This document shows positions 54,058-56,251 of a stretch of DNA of 56,251 nucleotides, one piece after another; position 1 is the stretch's first letter; each line of letters starts with the position of its first letter. The stretch spans positions 1-56,251 of the forward strand of contig CAOKET010000008.1 in NCBI GenBank assembly GCA_948467605.1. Direction: 5' to 3'. The translations under genes and the position numbers were made by a program. The notes under the pieces were generated by a model. That model saw nothing but the letters and a program-made list of their open reading frames with translations. It was not told the origin of the DNA and ran no database searches. The DNA comes from an uncultured Mycoplasmatota bacterium. Its GTDB lineage: Bacteria > Bacillota_I > Bacilli_A > RF39 > UBA660.

Positions 54058-54675
54058 ATGGATGATATAGAAATAATTAGACAAAGAATTAAACATAAAC
54101 AACCTTCATACAATATTAAGGAAAAAATATTTAAAAACATAAAAGTAAACAAACTATTTAGCAAAATATTAGTAAGTATAATAATGTTTTTATCCCTTAG
54201 TATAACAGTTAAACTATATCCAAATTCAAAAGAATTTATATATAAAAATGTATTTGAAAAAAACTTTTCATTTGCATACGTAAATAAGTTATATAATAAA
54301 TACTTTGGTGAAGTATTACCTGTAAAAAATATTTTTAAAGAAGAGACAAAAGCAGTATTTAAAGAAAATTTAGTATATAGTAATAATGAAAAATACTTAG
54401 ATGGCGTAAAATTATCAGTAACTGAAAACTATTTAATACCTGTTATAGAAAGTGGTATGGTTGTATTTATTGGAGAAAAAGAAGGATATGGAAACACTGT
54501 AATAATACAGCAAATAAATGGTATAGATACATGGTATGGTAATGTTAATACAACAAATGTAAAATTATATGAATATATAGAAAAGGGGAGCCTACTAGGA
54601 GAGGGTTCTAATAACTTATATTTAGTATTTAAAAAAGATGGAGAAGTACTAGATTATAATGAATATATTAAATAA
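54058..54675 (+). CDS. SpoIVFA-like regulator with degenerate M23 (LytM) domain
   Basis: In Bacillus SpoIVFA holds the SpoIVFB protease inactive in the outer forespore membrane until signalled. The 205-residue protein has a charged N-terminus, one membrane helix (~44-61), and a C-terminal LytM fold (~120-200) with VTENYLIPVIESGMVVFIGEKEGYGNTVIIQQINGIDTWYGNV. The usual LytM metal ligands (HxxxD, HxH) are absent, as in SpoIVFA, so it is not a peptidase. AGGTGAT before the ATG. It overlaps spoIVFB by 17 bases. minC and minD, which precede it in Bacillus, are missing. Confidence 0.85.
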   Translation: MDDIEIIRQRIKHKQPSYNIKEKIFKNIKVNKLFSKILVSIIMFLSLSITVKLYPNSKEFIYKNVFEKNFSFAYVNKLYNKYFGEVLPVKNIFKEETKAVFKENLVYSNNEKYLDGVKLSVTENYLIPVIESGMVVFIGEKEGYGNTVIIQQINGIDTWYGNVNTTNVKLYEYIEKGSLLGEGSNNLYLVFKKDGEVLDYNEYIK

Positions 54676-55423
54676 AATTAATATACATATAACAACCTAT
54701 ACAATATTATTATTATCAATCCTAACAGGACAGTTTAGAATATTAATGTTTATAATGATTTTAATTATAATACACGAAGCAGGACATATTTTAGCAGCAA
54801 AACTATTTAATTGGAAAATAAATAAAATTAATATATTACCATTTGGAGGTAATATTAACTTCGATATAAAATTAAATGAGTCGATAAAAAAAGAAGCAAT
54901 AGTTATAATAATGGGGCCAATATTCCAAATAATAGGAACTTTAATACTAATTAATCTTCCGATCGTTTCATATAAAGAAATAATAGAAATAAAAAATATA
55001 AGTTATAGTTTAATACTATTTAATCTTATTCCAATAGTACCACTTGATGGCTCAAAATTATTATTTTTAACTTTAAATAATATCACATCATATAAGAAAA
55101 GCCATATATATTTAATATATATATCAATAATTTTATCTGTAATAATAATAATAAATAATTATTTAAATTTTACATTCCAAATTATATTATTTTTCTTAAT
55201 ATATAAAATTTATGAACAATATAAGAACCATAATAACATAATAAATAAATTTATTTTAGAAAGATATTTATATAAACAAAGTAGGGGAAAGTTAAAGAAA
55301 ATAAATGGATTAAATCCAAAATTAATGTGGAGGAATAAAACTAATATTTTTATACATAATAATAAATGTATTACAGAGAAGGAATTATTAAATAATTACT
55401 TTAAAAACAAAAAAATCTATTGA
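54659..55423 (+). CDS. SpoIVFB-like site-2 intramembrane metalloprotease (M50)
   Basis: The family member SpoIVFB cleaves pro-sigma-K in the mother cell. The 254-residue protein has ~6 hydrophobic helices, the zinc motif IIHEAGHILAAKLFNWKI (HExxH at ~41-45) and the third ligand in LFNLIPIVPLDGSKLL (usual NPDG-type loop, here V-P-L-D-G). The C-terminal ~60 residues are basic and soluble, rather than a full CBS domain. Its start lies inside spoIVFA, so the two are translationally coupled. rplU, which follows in Bacillus, is replaced by a tRNA and a mobile element. Confidence 0.9.
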   Translation: MNILNKINIHITTYTILLLSILTGQFRILMFIMILIIIHEAGHILAAKLFNWKINKINILPFGGNINFDIKLNESIKKEAIVIIMGPIFQIIGTLILINLPIVSYKEIIEIKNISYSLILFNLIPIVPLDGSKLLFLTLNNITSYKKSHIYLIYISIILSVIIIINNYLNFTFQIILFFLIYKIYEQYKNHNNIINKFILERYLYKQSRGKLKKINGLNPKLMWRNKTNIFIHNNKCITEKELLNNYFKNKKIY

Positions 55424-55448
55424 CAATATAATTAATTATATATATAAT
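55420..55448 (+). promoter_or_regulatory. Consensus promoter of tRNA-Gly
   Basis: TTGACA (55420-55425), 17-base spacer, TATAAT (55443-55448): a perfect vegetative promoter about 20 bases before the tRNA. Its -35 overlaps the spoIVFB stop codon. Confidence 0.85.
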
Positions 55449-55467
55449 TAATTATGTCATTAGTAAT

Positions 55468-55541
55468 GCGGGTGTAGTTTAATGGTAGAACTTCAGCCTT
55501 CCAAGCTGACCACGTGGGTTCGATTCCCATCACCCGCTCCA
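55468..55541 (+). tRNA. tRNA-Gly (anticodon TCC)
   Basis: A 74-base cloverleaf with encoded CCA. Acceptor GCGGGTG pairs with CACCCGC; the D-arm contains AGTTTAATGGTAGAAC; the anticodon stem TCAGC/GCTGA encloses loop CTTCCAA (anticodon TCC); the T-arm has GGGTTCGATTCCC; the 3' end is TCCA. It lies at the junction with an integrative element, but whether it is the attachment site cannot be told. Confidence 0.95.
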
Positions 55542-55633
55542 TTTGAAGACAACTTACGGACTGTAAAAGGTTCGTGAGTTTTTATTTTATATAAAAGGCT
55601 TTAGTTCTCTTTCTAGGAAGGAGGACTTTTTTG

Positions 55634-55918
55634 ATGTTGGAATTTAAAACGACTGAAACATTAAAGCCAAATACTGAAATATTGGAGGCAATTAAAGATT
55701 ACACCTACAAAGTTAAGAAAGGTGTAATAAAGAATATTCTACATACTAATTTACAAGTTATAGAACCTACTAAATATCTAATTACATCTCCTACTACTCT
55801 TACAATACTAGAATACAAAGTTAATGAAATATCTAACAAACCATTTTTTATTAAAGAGCATAATCAGAAATATAATCTCAAAGAAATTACAGAAATTTTA
55901 AAGAAATTGAAAATTTAG
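55634..55918 (+). CDS. Small protein of unknown function upstream of the recombinase
   Basis: A 94-residue cytoplasmic protein (MLEFKTTETLKPNTEILEAI, later PTKYLITSPTTLTILEYKVNE), mixed alpha/beta and Lys-rich. I do not recognise it. GGAGGA lies about 11 bases before ATG 55634. It sits between tRNA-Gly and a serine recombinase, so it is probably the first cargo gene of the integrated element; a role in excision or replication control is only a guess. Confidence 0.55.
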   Translation: MLEFKTTETLKPNTEILEAIKDYTYKVKKGVIKNILHTNLQVIEPTKYLITSPTTLTILEYKVNEISNKPFFIKEHNQKYNLKEITEILKKLKI

Positions 55919-55939
55919 ACTTTATTTTTTCTGTTTTAG

Positions 55940-56057
55940 TGAGGAAACAGATGAAAGGTGTCTGTTTTTAATCAATTTATTGAGGAAACAAATGGGAGGA
56001 TAAATTTAAAAAATTTTCAATATAGTGTTTGCTATTTTATCTTTCAGTGAGGAAACA
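55940..56057 (+). repeat. Three TGAGGAAACA repeats, each followed by a start codon
   Basis: TGAGGAAACA occurs at 55940-55949, 55981-55990 and 56048-56057. Each contains GAGG plus a short spacer and then a start codon: ATG 55951 (reads MKGVCF, stop), ATG 55992 (MGG, stop), GTG 56059 (three codons, stop). The same unit is thus used three times as a ribosome-binding site for a mini-frame ahead of the recombinase gene. Confidence 0.6.
55945..55969 (+). terminator. Hairpin with T-run in the recombinase leader, possible attenuator
   Basis: AAACAGA (55945-55951) pairs with TCTGTTT (55961-55967), followed by TT. The upstream CTGTTT (55931-55936) can pair instead with AAACAG (55945-55950), giving two exclusive hairpins. 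The terminator lies within the first mini-frame (55951-55971), so translating it would disrupt the stem. It may simply terminate the preceding small gene. Confidence 0.55.
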
Positions 56058-56076
56058 AGTGAGGAGATGATTATTT

Positions 56077-56251
56077 ATGAGATGTGCAGTATACGTAAGA
56101 GTTAGTACAGATGACCAAAGAGATAATGGTTATTCTATCGATTCACAACTTCGTATGATTAAAGAATACTGCGAAAAGAATGATTATAGTATTGTTGATG
56201 TTTATAATGACGCAGGTCATTCTGGAAAAGATTTAATGCGACCAGAAATGC
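56077..56251 (+). CDS. Large serine recombinase (partial, N-terminus only)
   Basis: The 58 visible residues open with MRCAVYVRVSTDDQRDNGYSIDSQ, the resolvase/invertase catalytic N-terminus: Y-x-R-V-S-T with nucleophile Ser10 and conserved Arg8, the D-N-G-Y-S-I-x-x-Q segment, then DVYNDAGHSGKDLMRPEM with the S/G-K and R-P motif of large serine recombinases. It runs off the right edge. GAGGAG is ~10 bases upstream. It indicates an integrative element (IME, ICE or prophage) starting near the tRNA-Gly gene. Confidence 0.92.
   Translation, partial: MRCAVYVRVSTDDQRDNGYSIDSQLRMIKEYCEKNDYSIVDVYNDAGHSGKDLMRPEM

Noticed and set aside
55940..56057. Possible CRISPR-like array (three TGAGGAAACA copies)
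   Set aside because: The unit is only ten bases, spacing is irregular (41 and 67 bases), and each copy works as a ribosome-binding site. No cas genes are present.

Overview
The window reads as chromosome from a very AT-rich Bacillota bacterium, most likely an uncultured gut member of the Bacilli (RF39- or Erysipelotrichia-like). That placement is inferred from gene content and order; there is no 16S or marker-tree evidence here. TGA is used as a stop and TGG as Trp, so the code is standard. A meso-DAP-type MurE, MreC/MreD, FtsQ/DivIB, NrdD/NrdG and several sporulation genes (SpoVID-like, YsxE-like, SpoIIB-like, SpoIVFA, SpoIVFB) point to a walled, anaerobic, probably endospore-forming cell. 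Many ribosome binding sites are (A)GGTGAT rather than AGGAGG.

Layout, left to right. 1-2.6 kb: the end of a nuclease/transposase-like gene, then frr, fmt and a small membrane protein. 2.7-4.3 kb: small DUF4234 and DUF2752 membrane proteins and a secreted-protein gene broken at a TA repeat. 4.5-9.5 kb: a YfhO-family membrane protein and a fused MacB-like ABC transporter. 9.5-20.5 kb: a cell-surface polysaccharide region (LCP ligase, phosphoglycosyl transferase, GT2, polymerase-like protein, MurJ/Wzx flippase, GT-B-like protein, a CMP-nonulosonate synthetase/PseG fusion, a NeuB-type synthase, VanZ). Together these look able to build, export and attach a glycan carrying a sialic-acid-like nonulosonic acid. 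21-26.5 kb: first half of the division/cell-wall cluster (PBP2b/SpoVD, MurE, MraY, FtsW/SpoVE).

26.5-36.4 kb is an accessory insertion that splits the division/cell-wall cluster. It holds ORF6N-PLD genes (one intact, one decaying), a RelB/ParE-type toxin-antitoxin pair, an HD phosphohydrolase, a likely structured RNA with a terminator, small membrane proteins, a cysteine-rich protein, a Crp/Fnr regulator divergent from nrdD-nrdG, and dut. The cell-wall cluster resumes with murG, murB and ftsQ (36.5-39.2 kb); murD is absent from its usual place.

39.3-55.4 kb: a possible nuclease-domain protein, Lon, spoVID-ysxE, a PASTA-polysaccharide deacetylase, a Fic remnant, a pilin-like glycine-rich surface protein, a valine T-box controlling an HD protein plus valS, then spoIIB-like, radC, mreC, mreD, spoIVFA and spoIVFB. 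This follows the Bacillus order but without mreB, minC or minD. 55.4-56.25 kb: tRNA-Gly(TCC), a small ORF, a repeat-bearing leader and the start of a large serine recombinase, which marks an integrative element running off the window.
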